Part shown: piece by piece, positions 41,187 to 48,629 of the stretch
Numbering within the stretch: position 1 is the stretch's first letter
Layout: every line of letters begins with the position of its first letter
Source of the DNA: Polyangiaceae bacterium
GTDB lineage: Bacteria; Myxococcota_A; Polyangia; Polyangiales; Polyangiaceae
Assembly: GCA_041389725.1 (NCBI GenBank)
Contig: JAWKRG010000002.1
Location: forward strand, 1,612,001-1,676,000
Length of the DNA: 64,000 nucleotides
Direction of reading: 5' to 3'
Program-made: the position numbers and the translations under genes
The notes under the pieces: model-generated
Database searches by the model: none
What the model was told of the DNA's origin: nothing
Seen by the model: the letters and a program-made list of their open reading frames with translations, nothing else

Positions 41187-42338
41187 ATGCGGGAACTTCA
41201 TCGCGCCTTTGCGCTCGCGTTCGTGCTCTTGGCCTGCAGCAGCTCCAACGACGAGGAGCCAGGAAGCGGCGGCGCCGCGGGCGGCGGGACGGACGGCGGG
41301 ATTTCCGGTCAGGCCGGCAACGGAGCCACTGCGGGTTCGGGCGCGGTGATTGGAGTGGGAGGCAGCGGAACGGGTTCCACCGGTGCGGGCGGAACGGGCA
41401 CGGGCTCGACCGGTGCGGGTGGCACAGGCACGGGCTCGACGGGCGCGGGCGGAACCGGCACGGGCGGAACCGGCGCAACGGGCAGCGGCGGAGGCACGCC
41501 CGTCGTCGTGCAATGCCAGGGTAAGACCTATCAATGCGGCGACGCCATCGACAACGACGGCGACGGTCTCATCGACTGGCAAGATCCGGACTGCTTCGGT
41601 CCCTGCGACAACAACGAGACCGGCTACAAGGGGAACATCCCTGGCCAGGCCGCACCGCCCTGCAAGCAGGACTGCTACTTCGACCAGGACTCGGGCTCGG
41701 GCAACGACCATTGCTATTGGGACCACGCGTGTGATCCCAATGAGAAGGCCCCGAACTTTCCACCCGAAGGGGCGGCTTGCGCCTACGATGCGAACACCAA
41801 GGTCAACGCGAGTGGCGGGCCTGTGAGCTGCGTCCAGGCCAAGACGAGCCAGGAGAAGGCGTGCTTGGACTTCTGCGGTCCGCTCACGCCCAACGGCTGT
41901 GATTGCTTCGGTTGCTGCAACGTGCCTGGCGCACCGACACCCGTATGGCTCGGCTCCCAGGACGCGGGCGGCAACGGCACCTGCACGCTGAAGGACATCA
42001 AGGATCCCCTCAAGTGCAAGCCCTGCACGATCGTCACGGGGTGCTTCAACGACTGCAAGGAGTGCGAGCTCTGCCTCGGCAAGACCACCTTGCCCCCGAC
42101 TTGTTTCCCGGGCACGGGTGGCTCGACTGGCACTGGCGGCACCGGCGCAGGCGGCACGGGTGGTGGCGGCACCGGCGGCACGGGCACGGGTGGCACGGGT
42201 GGAAGCGGCGGTACGGGCGGCGGCTGCGCGGTCCCGCAGTGTCCTGCGGGCGTGCAGCCCTGCGGCGTGTCCTGCACGCCGGCCTGCGGCGCGGGTCAAT
42301 ACTGCCTGACGGGCTGTTGCATCACCGTCCCGGCGTGA
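41187..42338 (+). CDS. Gly-rich lipoprotein with MopE-like Ca-binding and Cys-rich segments
   Basis: 383 residues. Signal peptide ending in a lipobox (LLAC, Cys17) is followed by about 80 residues of GTGSTGAGGTG linker. YQCGDAIDNDGDGLIDWQDPDC is the Asp-rich MopE/EF-hand-like Ca-binding repeat. Several Cys sections follow (PPCKQDCYFDQDSGSGNDHC, CLDFCGPLTPNGCDCFGCC, CKPCTIVTGCFNDCKECELCLG), then a second Gly linker and a C-terminal Cys module (CAVPQCPAGVQPCGVSCTPACG) ending in DGLLH-like residues. A metal-binding disulfide-rich surface lipoprotein. The Gly linkers are simple-sequence DNA. Confidence 0.7.
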   Translation: MRELHRAFALAFVLLACSSSNDEEPGSGGAAGGGTDGGISGQAGNGATAGSGAVIGVGGSGTGSTGAGGTGTGSTGAGGTGTGSTGAGGTGTGGTGATGSGGGTPVVVQCQGKTYQCGDAIDNDGDGLIDWQDPDCFGPCDNNETGYKGNIPGQAAPPCKQDCYFDQDSGSGNDHCYWDHACDPNEKAPNFPPEGAACAYDANTKVNASGGPVSCVQAKTSQEKACLDFCGPLTPNGCDCFGCCNVPGAPTPVWLGSQDAGGNGTCTLKDIKDPLKCKPCTIVTGCFNDCKECELCLGKTTLPPTCFPGTGGSTGTGGTGAGGTGGGGTGGTGTGGTGGSGGTGGGCAVPQCPAGVQPCGVSCTPACGAGQYCLTGCCITVPA

Positions 42339-42397
42339 GCCGGGACTGACCGCGCGCGAGCCGGGACGGACCGCGGCGTGAAACGGGACGGACCAGC
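42333..42397. repeat. three short tandem repeats of 21-22 bp
   Basis: Units beginning GCGTGAGCCGGGACTGACC at 42333, 42354 and 42376 repeat with small changes (GCCGGGAC / AACGGGAC + GGACC). They start within the lipoprotein's stop codon region and continue between convergent genes. Possibly slippage; no hairpin-like function is obvious. Confidence 0.55.
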
Positions 42398-42488
42398 GCA
42401 CACCTTCAGTTCGCGAGGGATTAGTGCCCCCGCGTCGCGCAGCCCTAGACCCAGATTCCTGCGAATACTGCGGTGGGATGGTCGAGTC

Positions 42489-44864
42489 TCAGAGCTTCCA
42501 GTCGCGGATCAGGTCGGCGTTGCCCGACGTGTCGTGCCCCTTCTTGAGCACGACGAAATCCGCGAGTCGCTTGACCACACCATATTCGCCGCTCTTCACA
42601 CCCTGAGTGAAGACCTTGCGGGTGGACTCGAAGTCCAGCTCCTTGTTGGACGCCAGGATGTACTCCGCATTGTAGAGCCCTCGCCGCATCGCGTACATGT
42701 AGCGACGCGATGACACGTGGGGCCCGACTGTTTCGGTGGCCACCACGCTGGCCTTGGGTGGGATGACGGAGATGACCTCCTTCAGTGCGGCGTAACGCTC
42801 GCGCTCTTCGGGCGAGAAGTCGAACTTGATGCTGTGGTAGCCGCCCTTGACGGAATCATCGCGAGCCGAGAATGCGCCAAGGTGATAGGTGGTGACAGTC
42901 GTGACCAGCGCCATGGTGGCGACCGCGCCGCGCAGCTTGGCGACGCCTGAGTCCTTCTCCAATGCCATCAGCGCGATGGGCACCGCCAGAAACAGATAGG
43001 GCACCCAGTGCATCACGTACTGGAAGGAGTAGCCGGTGATGGGCTTGTAGTCGGTGACCAGAAGCGTGAGGATCGCGCCGGGAACGAAGGCAGCCCAGAG
43101 GTACCAGCGCCGCGCGGGCAGGAAGGCGATGGGGACGAACAGGTGCAGCAGGTAGAAGACCTTGTCCTTCGTGATCACGTGATCCAGCACGAACACCGGG
43201 TTCGTCACCAGCGTCTTGACGACACTGACGAATCCGGTCTGTCCGGGCGAGAACAGCCCCTTGTACATTCCCGGGAACCACCAATGCCCGGCCCGCTCCA
43301 TGATGACGAAGCGCAGGATCACGAACCAGATGGTACTGACCAGCGCCATGATGAAGCCCGCGACGGGGCGCTTGCCGGAAAGCAGCAGCACCGTGCCGCC
43401 GATCGCTAGACCGATGGGCAAGTCCTCGCGCATGACGATGGCGCAAACGAAGAATAGAGGTAGCAGCACCCAGCGCCCCGCGAGGGCAGCCCAATAGGTC
43501 GCAAACAGGAACAGCGCCGACAGCGAGAGATACTTGGACTCCGTGAAGTTCGCGGAGTGCATCGGGTAGTAGCAGAGGTATGCGAGAGCGATGGCCAGCG
43601 CGACCCAGGGGCGAGTGAAGTGGCGCGCGAACGCATACAGGGGCAACGCCGCGAGCCCGAGAAACAACGATTGAATCACGATCAGTGTCTCGGGCTTCGG
43701 GTACAGCGCGTAGATTGGCAGAATCACGTACTGGCCGAATTTTGCATGGGCGGCGAGGTACTCACTGGGATTGTTGCCTACAGAGACAGTGCTCTCCATG
43801 AAGCCGCCCTCGAGAGCGGCGTAGATGAGATTGTTGTCGATCGCGAGATCGAAGTTGTGGGTCCGAATCTTGTAGTGCCAGCGCAGATTGTAGAAGCTCA
43901 TGAAGAGCGTGTAGGCGGTGATGCAGCTCAACAAGATGATGATGGGACCGTGCTTCTTTAGAAACTCGGGCGCTCTCGCACGAAGGAAGCCCCATGCTCG
44001 AACGACGCGGTCCGGCAGATTTCCGAAGGCTCTCACGAACAGCGTTTCGGCCACGAGGGCAACGAACAGCAGTGTCGGAAGAAGCTCGTTGGCTTTGCCC
44101 TTCCAAGGCTTCCAGCGATACAGCTGCGGCAGGAGCGGAAGCAAAATCAGAGGGGCGATGAACCAGAACACCCGCTCGATGTGGGCGTAGCTGACCTGCT
44201 TGCGGCGAGCGATGAACATGCCAACGGCGCCGCAGAGCGCGCCGAAGGCGAAGCCAATGACCATGCTGGCGATGAGCCGCATGCGGTGCGGCATGGGCAG
44301 CTGGTTCTGAGTGATGAAAGCCGTCAGCCAGGTGGCTTTGTAGAGAAACTGAACCAAGACGACGAGGCTCATTCCGACGAGCCCACTCAGGCTCAGGCTG
44401 CGAGCTACGCTCCCGAAGATCTCCGCGCGCCGCCTTCGGCGCTCTTCGCGATCTCGACGCTCGCGTGTGCTCTTGGCAGCTGGGTCTTCGTCGGCAGCGG
44501 CCCCACTCGCAGGTGGTTGACTGGGCGGCGAGGAGTCCAGGGCAGACTGCGGTAGCGCGGATGACGGCGCGTCCACGAGAGGCCCGCTGCTCGCGGAAAG
44601 CGCGGTCGGAGCCTCGGCCAATTCCGAGGCTGCGTGGGCCTGAGCGCGGGAAGCAGCTACCGCCGCAGGGCCGTCGTGGGCGGTTGGAGCGTCAGGATCG
44701 ACTGGCAGCTTGGCAGCGGAAGCTGCCTGGTCCGAGGCAACTGATTCCGCACCGGTCGGGTCCGAGGCCCCTTCGACGCCAGCCTCGTCGCCGGGCGCGA
44801 TGGGCTCCGCGGGGCGAGACGAGTCTCTCTCCGCTGCAGGTCGGTCGTCGCCGTCGTGCGCCAT
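42489..44864 (-). CDS. DUF2079-family polytopic membrane protein
   Basis: 791 residues from ATG 44864 (longer upstream frames are shadows). Residues 1-130 are a Pro/Ala/Ser-rich cytoplasmic stretch ending in a charged RRERRDREERRRRR cluster. The rest holds about 14 membrane helices. RTHNFDLAIDNNLIYAALEGGFMEST, SKYLSLSALFLFATYW, and SFQYVMHWVPYLFLAVPIAL match the DUF2079 family (predicted GT-C-like membrane proteins). The soluble C-terminus (FSPEERERYAALKEVISVIPPKASVVATETVGPHVSSR) is the family's outer domain. GT-C folds use lipid-linked sugar donors, so a glycan transfer role fits the flippase-like and sulfatase neighbours. Confidence 0.85.
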   Translation of the reverse strand: MAHDGDDRPAAERDSSRPAEPIAPGDEAGVEGASDPTGAESVASDQAASAAKLPVDPDAPTAHDGPAAVAASRAQAHAASELAEAPTALSASSGPLVDAPSSALPQSALDSSPPSQPPASGAAADEDPAAKSTRERRDREERRRRRAEIFGSVARSLSLSGLVGMSLVVLVQFLYKATWLTAFITQNQLPMPHRMRLIASMVIGFAFGALCGAVGMFIARRKQVSYAHIERVFWFIAPLILLPLLPQLYRWKPWKGKANELLPTLLFVALVAETLFVRAFGNLPDRVVRAWGFLRARAPEFLKKHGPIIILLSCITAYTLFMSFYNLRWHYKIRTHNFDLAIDNNLIYAALEGGFMESTVSVGNNPSEYLAAHAKFGQYVILPIYALYPKPETLIVIQSLFLGLAALPLYAFARHFTRPWVALAIALAYLCYYPMHSANFTESKYLSLSALFLFATYWAALAGRWVLLPLFFVCAIVMREDLPIGLAIGGTVLLLSGKRPVAGFIMALVSTIWFVILRFVIMERAGHWWFPGMYKGLFSPGQTGFVSVVKTLVTNPVFVLDHVITKDKVFYLLHLFVPIAFLPARRWYLWAAFVPGAILTLLVTDYKPITGYSFQYVMHWVPYLFLAVPIALMALEKDSGVAKLRGAVATMALVTTVTTYHLGAFSARDDSVKGGYHSIKFDFSPEERERYAALKEVISVIPPKASVVATETVGPHVSSRRYMYAMRRGLYNAEYILASNKELDFESTRKVFTQGVKSGEYGVVKRLADFVVLKKGHDTSGNADLIRDWKL

Positions 44865-44913
44865 GGCTCGCCGTTTACCATGCGCCGGGGCCGCAGCGGT
44901 AGGGGAGCACAGA

Positions 44914-45834
44914 CTACCGCCGCCGGCTCGCGAGCCACGTGCCGAAATCGACAAGTACGGAGACCATACGCGAGAGAACTGCTGCCGACAGCGCGGCAGT
45001 AGCACCAATGCCGGGTGCGAGACCGGCCGTGAGCAACGCCTCCCGAACCCCTGCGCCCGCGGGCGCGACCAGTGCCAGGAACCCCACGATGGGCGCCAGG
45101 ACGTAGAGGCCGGTGCTGGCCAAGGCAAGGGACGGTGGAGCCCCCACAGCGTAGCTGACACAGAAGCCATGCAGCATCCAACAGACCCAATACGCTGCAT
45201 GGAGGGGCAGGAGCACAGCGGGTACGAGGGCGCCCTCCCCCGTGATCTTCAGCGCGTGCAGGATGGCGCGAGGGAACAGCCGACGATCCACGACTGCCAG
45301 AGCGAGGACTCCGATGGCAAACACGATGACGACGGGTGTGAGCCACGCAACCTGTTCACCGACGCCAGCCGGGGCATGCCCACTCGTGAGTACCAGAAGC
45401 GAAAGCCCGCATGCTCCGCCGACGGCGAGGAAACAAAGTGCTTCGATGCCGATGGCGCTCGCCATCGTGGTACGGGTCACGCCAAGCTGCTGAGCCGCCG
45501 CGAAGCGAACCAGCGGAACACCGACCTTGCCCGGCGTGTAGCGCGCCAGCTGTGACTCGACGTGAACGGACATGGTCAAGCCGATCGGCACAGGCTCATG
45601 CGATAGCCGACCCAGCAGCACTGCAAAGGCGTAGGCCAGCACGTAGACACCGACTACGAGCGGCAGCAAGGACAGCGCCACCCAAAGCCATGCCACTTGG
45701 AGCGTCGCGAAGTCCACCTGACGCAGCAGCCGCGCAAAGGTCCACACCACGAACGCAACGGCCAGCGCGCCGATCATGACGCGCAACGCGAGTGCCCAAC
45801 GCGGGCGCGGCGTAGGGGCGTCAGGCTGACTCAC
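44914..45834 (-). CDS. LPG-synthase-TM/flippase-like membrane protein
   Basis: 306 residues from GTG 45834 (MSQPDAPTPRPRWAL). About eight membrane segments with the family features AWLWVALSLLPLVVGVYVLAYAFAVLL, SVHVESQLARYTPGKVG (the Y-x-P-G-K turn) and IVGFLALVAPAGAGVREALL (P-x-G-x-G-x-R-E) are diagnostic of PF03706, a family including MprF-type flippases and related lipid transporters. No synthase domain. It begins 30 bases from a remnant of the sulfatase's 3' end, implying that the sulfatase was its original upstream neighbour. Confidence 0.85.
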   Translation of the reverse strand: MSQPDAPTPRPRWALALRVMIGALAVAFVVWTFARLLRQVDFATLQVAWLWVALSLLPLVVGVYVLAYAFAVLLGRLSHEPVPIGLTMSVHVESQLARYTPGKVGVPLVRFAAAQQLGVTRTTMASAIGIEALCFLAVGGACGLSLLVLTSGHAPAGVGEQVAWLTPVVIVFAIGVLALAVVDRRLFPRAILHALKITGEGALVPAVLLPLHAAYWVCWMLHGFCVSYAVGAPPSLALASTGLYVLAPIVGFLALVAPAGAGVREALLTAGLAPGIGATAALSAAVLSRMVSVLVDFGTWLASRRR

Positions 45835-45886
45835 AGCGTCATTGGTAGCACGGGGCGGGGTGGCGTCAGAACTTCGTGTGGTCGGC
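45823..45886. repeat. direct repeat A: remnant of sulfatase 3' end plus flippase start
   Basis: This segment aligns at about 80% identity with 48567-48629, differing by scattered substitutions and one 1-bp indel. On the minus strand it reads a PADHTKF-stop tail (as at the true end of the sulfatase), a short spacer, and GTG AGTCAGCC, the real start of the flippase-like gene. Identity stops sharply at 45886. Confidence 0.85.
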
Positions 45887-45915
45887 GGGTTCAGTCGGGG
45901 ATTCTGGTTGACCAG

Positions 45916-45947
45916 CTCCGGGGCCCAGGCACACCCGGGCCCTGGAG
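45916..45947 (-). terminator. long hairpin after the FG-GAP gene
   Basis: A 14-bp stem with two mismatches (45916-45929 and 45934-45947, CTCCGGGGCCCAGG against CTCCAGGGCCCGGG) and a CACA loop, 50 bp downstream of the FG-GAP gene's stop on the minus strand. No T-run follows. Confidence 0.5.
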
Positions 45948-45998
45948 TTGGCGCGACATTCTCATCTCCTCTGCGAGATCCAGAAGCACCACCGGTTG

Positions 45999-48293
45999 CT
46001 AGAAGAACTGATTCCCGTAGCGCATCGTTACTTGGTTCAACTTGACTGCATCCGTCAGGGCTCCGGAGTTGAACACAAATACCGCGCCAGCAGAGTTGCT
46101 GTTCACCACACTAGGTTGGTCCTGTGGTGCGCCCACAACGAGCTCGTCACCATCGTCGCCATTGAAGTTGCCTGCGGCCAGCGCCCAACCGAACTGTGCA
46201 ACTTCAATCACCTCGTTAGGCAGAATCGCATCCTGCACCCCCGAGCCATAGTAGCTGTTGACTCCAACGGCGTAGAAGTTGTTCTGCTGCCAATAGCCCC
46301 AAGAGGTCACGTTCGACGTTGACCCTTTGTACGCCCAGATCGCTCCCTGGAGGGTTGCACTCCCGATGGCTTCACCCGGAATGCCGACCGCGAGGTCGTC
46401 CTTGGTACTCGACGAAAACCTGCCCGCTGCCAGGGCGGCTCCGAACCTATCCCCGGCTACAGCATCACCGTCATGCAGCCGCTGGCGATTGGAGAGGGAC
46501 GTCGAGCCACCCTGGAGGATGTATGCCGCCCCAACGTTCGAACTCTCACCTGGGGCGCCGACGGCAAGGTCGGCAATCTCGTCGCTGGCGACGAGCCGTC
46601 CGATCGCAAGCGCCTCGCCAAAGCGGGTCGTGCCATAGTTGTACCAATTCCTGGCACCGAACGGCAGCTGCCAGCTCCCACCCGCATTGATCTCCGCGAC
46701 GAACACGTATCCCTCGTCCGGAGTGTTCTCCCACTGTTCCCCAGGGCCCCCGATCGCAAGCTCATCGCGAGTGTCGGAGCTGAACAAGTTACCGGCAGCG
46801 AGGGCATACCCAAACTCATCTCCTGCTTCGCTGTAGTAACCTCCCAGGTTCTGAACGATGAGGGCTTGCGCAGCCAGGTAGTGAAGAGCCGGGCCAGAGC
46901 CAGCGATTCCGCTATACACGAAAACGGCACCAGCGTCCGTGCCAACATAGTCCTCGAAAGGAGCGCCCACTGCTAGGTCATCTTCCCCGTCCGCATTGAA
47001 ATCACCAGCTGCCAACGACCATCCGAACTGGTCGCCCGATTCGTTGGCCCCGAGGCCCTTTTGCCCAAACCCCTGGCCGTTGGACTGAATGAGCCCATCG
47101 CTCGAACCGGGCAGAACCACTACGTAGCCACATGCTCCAGCAGCGCAATACGGATCCGACAGTTTCTCTCCGGGAGTGCCAATCGCGAGGTCGTCAAACC
47201 CGTCACCATTGAAGTCACCCGCGGCGACAGCAAAGCCGAACTTGTCGCCAGCCTCAGCTCCCAGCGTCAGAAAGCTAGCGCTTTCTTCGTCGTAGACCGT
47301 CACGTTTTGCGGTGCGATGCGCATTCGATGGTGCAGCCCGGTCGGGCTACCATGGAACACATACACCACACCGATGCTGCCGCTCTCATCAGGAGTACCG
47401 ACCGCGAGATCCTCGAAACTATCTCCGTTGAAGTCTCCAGTCGTCACGGATGCGCCGAATCGGTCGCCCGCCTCGTTCTCATTGGCGGAGTTGTAGACGT
47501 CCGGTACGCACTCACATGTCGTTGAGGAGTAGCCGTCTATGACTTCGAGTTCACCCGAGGAGCAAGAGGAGCTCCAGTTGCAGTAGAGTTGAGAGCGGAG
47601 GAGCACTTCTGCCATGCAGCCACCAACGATCTGCGGAGCCGCCCAAGAACCGTTGTAGGAACTTTGACTGGGCCAGCCACAGAGATCCCAGCGGTGATGG
47701 TAGTCGTGCCCGTGCATTGACTCATGCCACATGATCCCGGTCACAAGACCAATGTTCTCAGTCGTTCTGAGGCTGTTCCAATTCCACGATTCGGTCTTCG
47801 TGCCGGTGTTGAAATGCACCGACGTCGCACTAGCGTCGTCCGAACTCAAGCCGTCGCAGCTCTGGTAGACGTCGTACTCGCTCATCGCTGCGGTCAAAAG
47901 GCGCGCTGTCTGGTTCGCCAACGAATCGAATGCGAGGGTATCGTCAAGCGTGTACCCTCCACCGCCCGTCCCACACGCAGCGTATGGGCCGCGCAAGCCT
48001 CCCCCGGTGGTGAACTCAGTCAATGTCACGCCAGACTCGATCGCGTCCGCGACGCACTCTGCGAAAGCGTTCGAGCGCGACACGATGCGACCGTCCCTTA
48101 CCCGTTGCTCAAGAAACGTTTGGACGCTTGAGCAGTTGCTCGCGTACGAAGTGTTGCCCTCGAGAGCAGCCGACGCCGCCTCGGTGGCGTCGGAGTTCAC
48201 GACTTCGACGGCGCACGCCACCGGAGTCGCAGCCGCAACGATGCAACAACATGCCAAGGCCCTGCCTAACGCCCTGCAAGCACGTTCAGCCAT
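45999..48293 (-). CDS. secreted HExxH-type zincin-like protein with FG-GAP (integrin-alpha) repeats
   Basis: 764 residues. Signal peptide around ALACCCIVAAATPVACA, with AAGGAGGGTAG ahead of the ATG. Residues 30-270 form an unrecognised N-terminal domain containing IMWHESMHGHDYHHRW, an HExxHxH arrangement like the zinc site of metzincin-like peptidases, and paired Cys. Residues 280-764 are seven or so FG-GAP repeats of the form GDRFGASVTTGDFNGDSFEDLAVGTPDE, with Ca-binding DFNGDGxDDL loops, making a seven-bladed propeller. Base composition is visibly less GC-rich than the surroundings. The gene lies inside a segment bracketed by direct repeats, so it looks like an insertion. Confidence 0.83.
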   Translation of the reverse strand: MAERACRALGRALACCCIVAAATPVACAVEVVNSDATEAASAALEGNTSYASNCSSVQTFLEQRVRDGRIVSRSNAFAECVADAIESGVTLTEFTTGGGLRGPYAACGTGGGGYTLDDTLAFDSLANQTARLLTAAMSEYDVYQSCDGLSSDDASATSVHFNTGTKTESWNWNSLRTTENIGLVTGIMWHESMHGHDYHHRWDLCGWPSQSSYNGSWAAPQIVGGCMAEVLLRSQLYCNWSSSCSSGELEVIDGYSSTTCECVPDVYNSANENEAGDRFGASVTTGDFNGDSFEDLAVGTPDESGSIGVVYVFHGSPTGLHHRMRIAPQNVTVYDEESASFLTLGAEAGDKFGFAVAAGDFNGDGFDDLAIGTPGEKLSDPYCAAGACGYVVVLPGSSDGLIQSNGQGFGQKGLGANESGDQFGWSLAAGDFNADGEDDLAVGAPFEDYVGTDAGAVFVYSGIAGSGPALHYLAAQALIVQNLGGYYSEAGDEFGYALAAGNLFSSDTRDELAIGGPGEQWENTPDEGYVFVAEINAGGSWQLPFGARNWYNYGTTRFGEALAIGRLVASDEIADLAVGAPGESSNVGAAYILQGGSTSLSNRQRLHDGDAVAGDRFGAALAAGRFSSSTKDDLAVGIPGEAIGSATLQGAIWAYKGSTSNVTSWGYWQQNNFYAVGVNSYYGSGVQDAILPNEVIEVAQFGWALAAGNFNGDDGDELVVGAPQDQPSVVNSNSAGAVFVFNSGALTDAVKLNQVTMRYGNQFF

Positions 48294-48608
48294 TCTTCTA
48301 CCCTCCTTGCTCGAGCGCGGCTATCCGTGTTGCTCGAGGTGGCATCGCCTATCGCACGGACTGGGATGTGGCAATATCGGATTCTGTGACCGCGCCACCC
48401 CAGTTGACAACGATCACGAACGGCGCGAAGTGCGCTTGGACCGAGGTAGGTGATGGGCCCAGGCCAGCGGAGGTTTGCGCGGAAATCTCCCGGCCACCTG
48501 AATCAAATGGGCGTAGGAGACCCGCTCGACGGGCACCTTTCCCGCGGCCTAGCGCGTGGAAGTCTGAGGCTGACTCACGGCGCCATTGGTTGCACGACCG
48601 AGGTGGTG
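48294..48608. other. gene-free gap upstream of the FG-GAP gene
   Basis: About 315 bp without a gene. It carries the FG-GAP gene's promoter region and, at 48567-48608, most of direct repeat B, where GTG AGTCAGCCTCAGACTTCC is a truncated copy of the flippase gene's start that ends in TAG after MSQPQTSTR. TTGCTCGAG occurs twice near 48310-48350. No RNA gene or terminator is evident. Confidence 0.6.
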
Positions 48609-48629
48609 TCAGAACTTCGTGTGGTCGGC
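48567..48629. repeat. direct repeat B: functional sulfatase 3' end plus broken flippase start
   Basis: Partner of 45823-45886. Here the sulfatase's own C-terminus (NLADHTKF-stop, stop at 48609) is intact and the copied flippase start is dead after nine codons. The two repeats bracket 2.68 kb. Confidence 0.85.

Noticed and set aside
45823..48629. Insertion sequence around the FG-GAP gene
   Set aside because: The repeats are direct and derive from the host gene junction, not terminal inverted repeats, and no transposase is encoded. Reported instead as a cassette of unknown mechanism.
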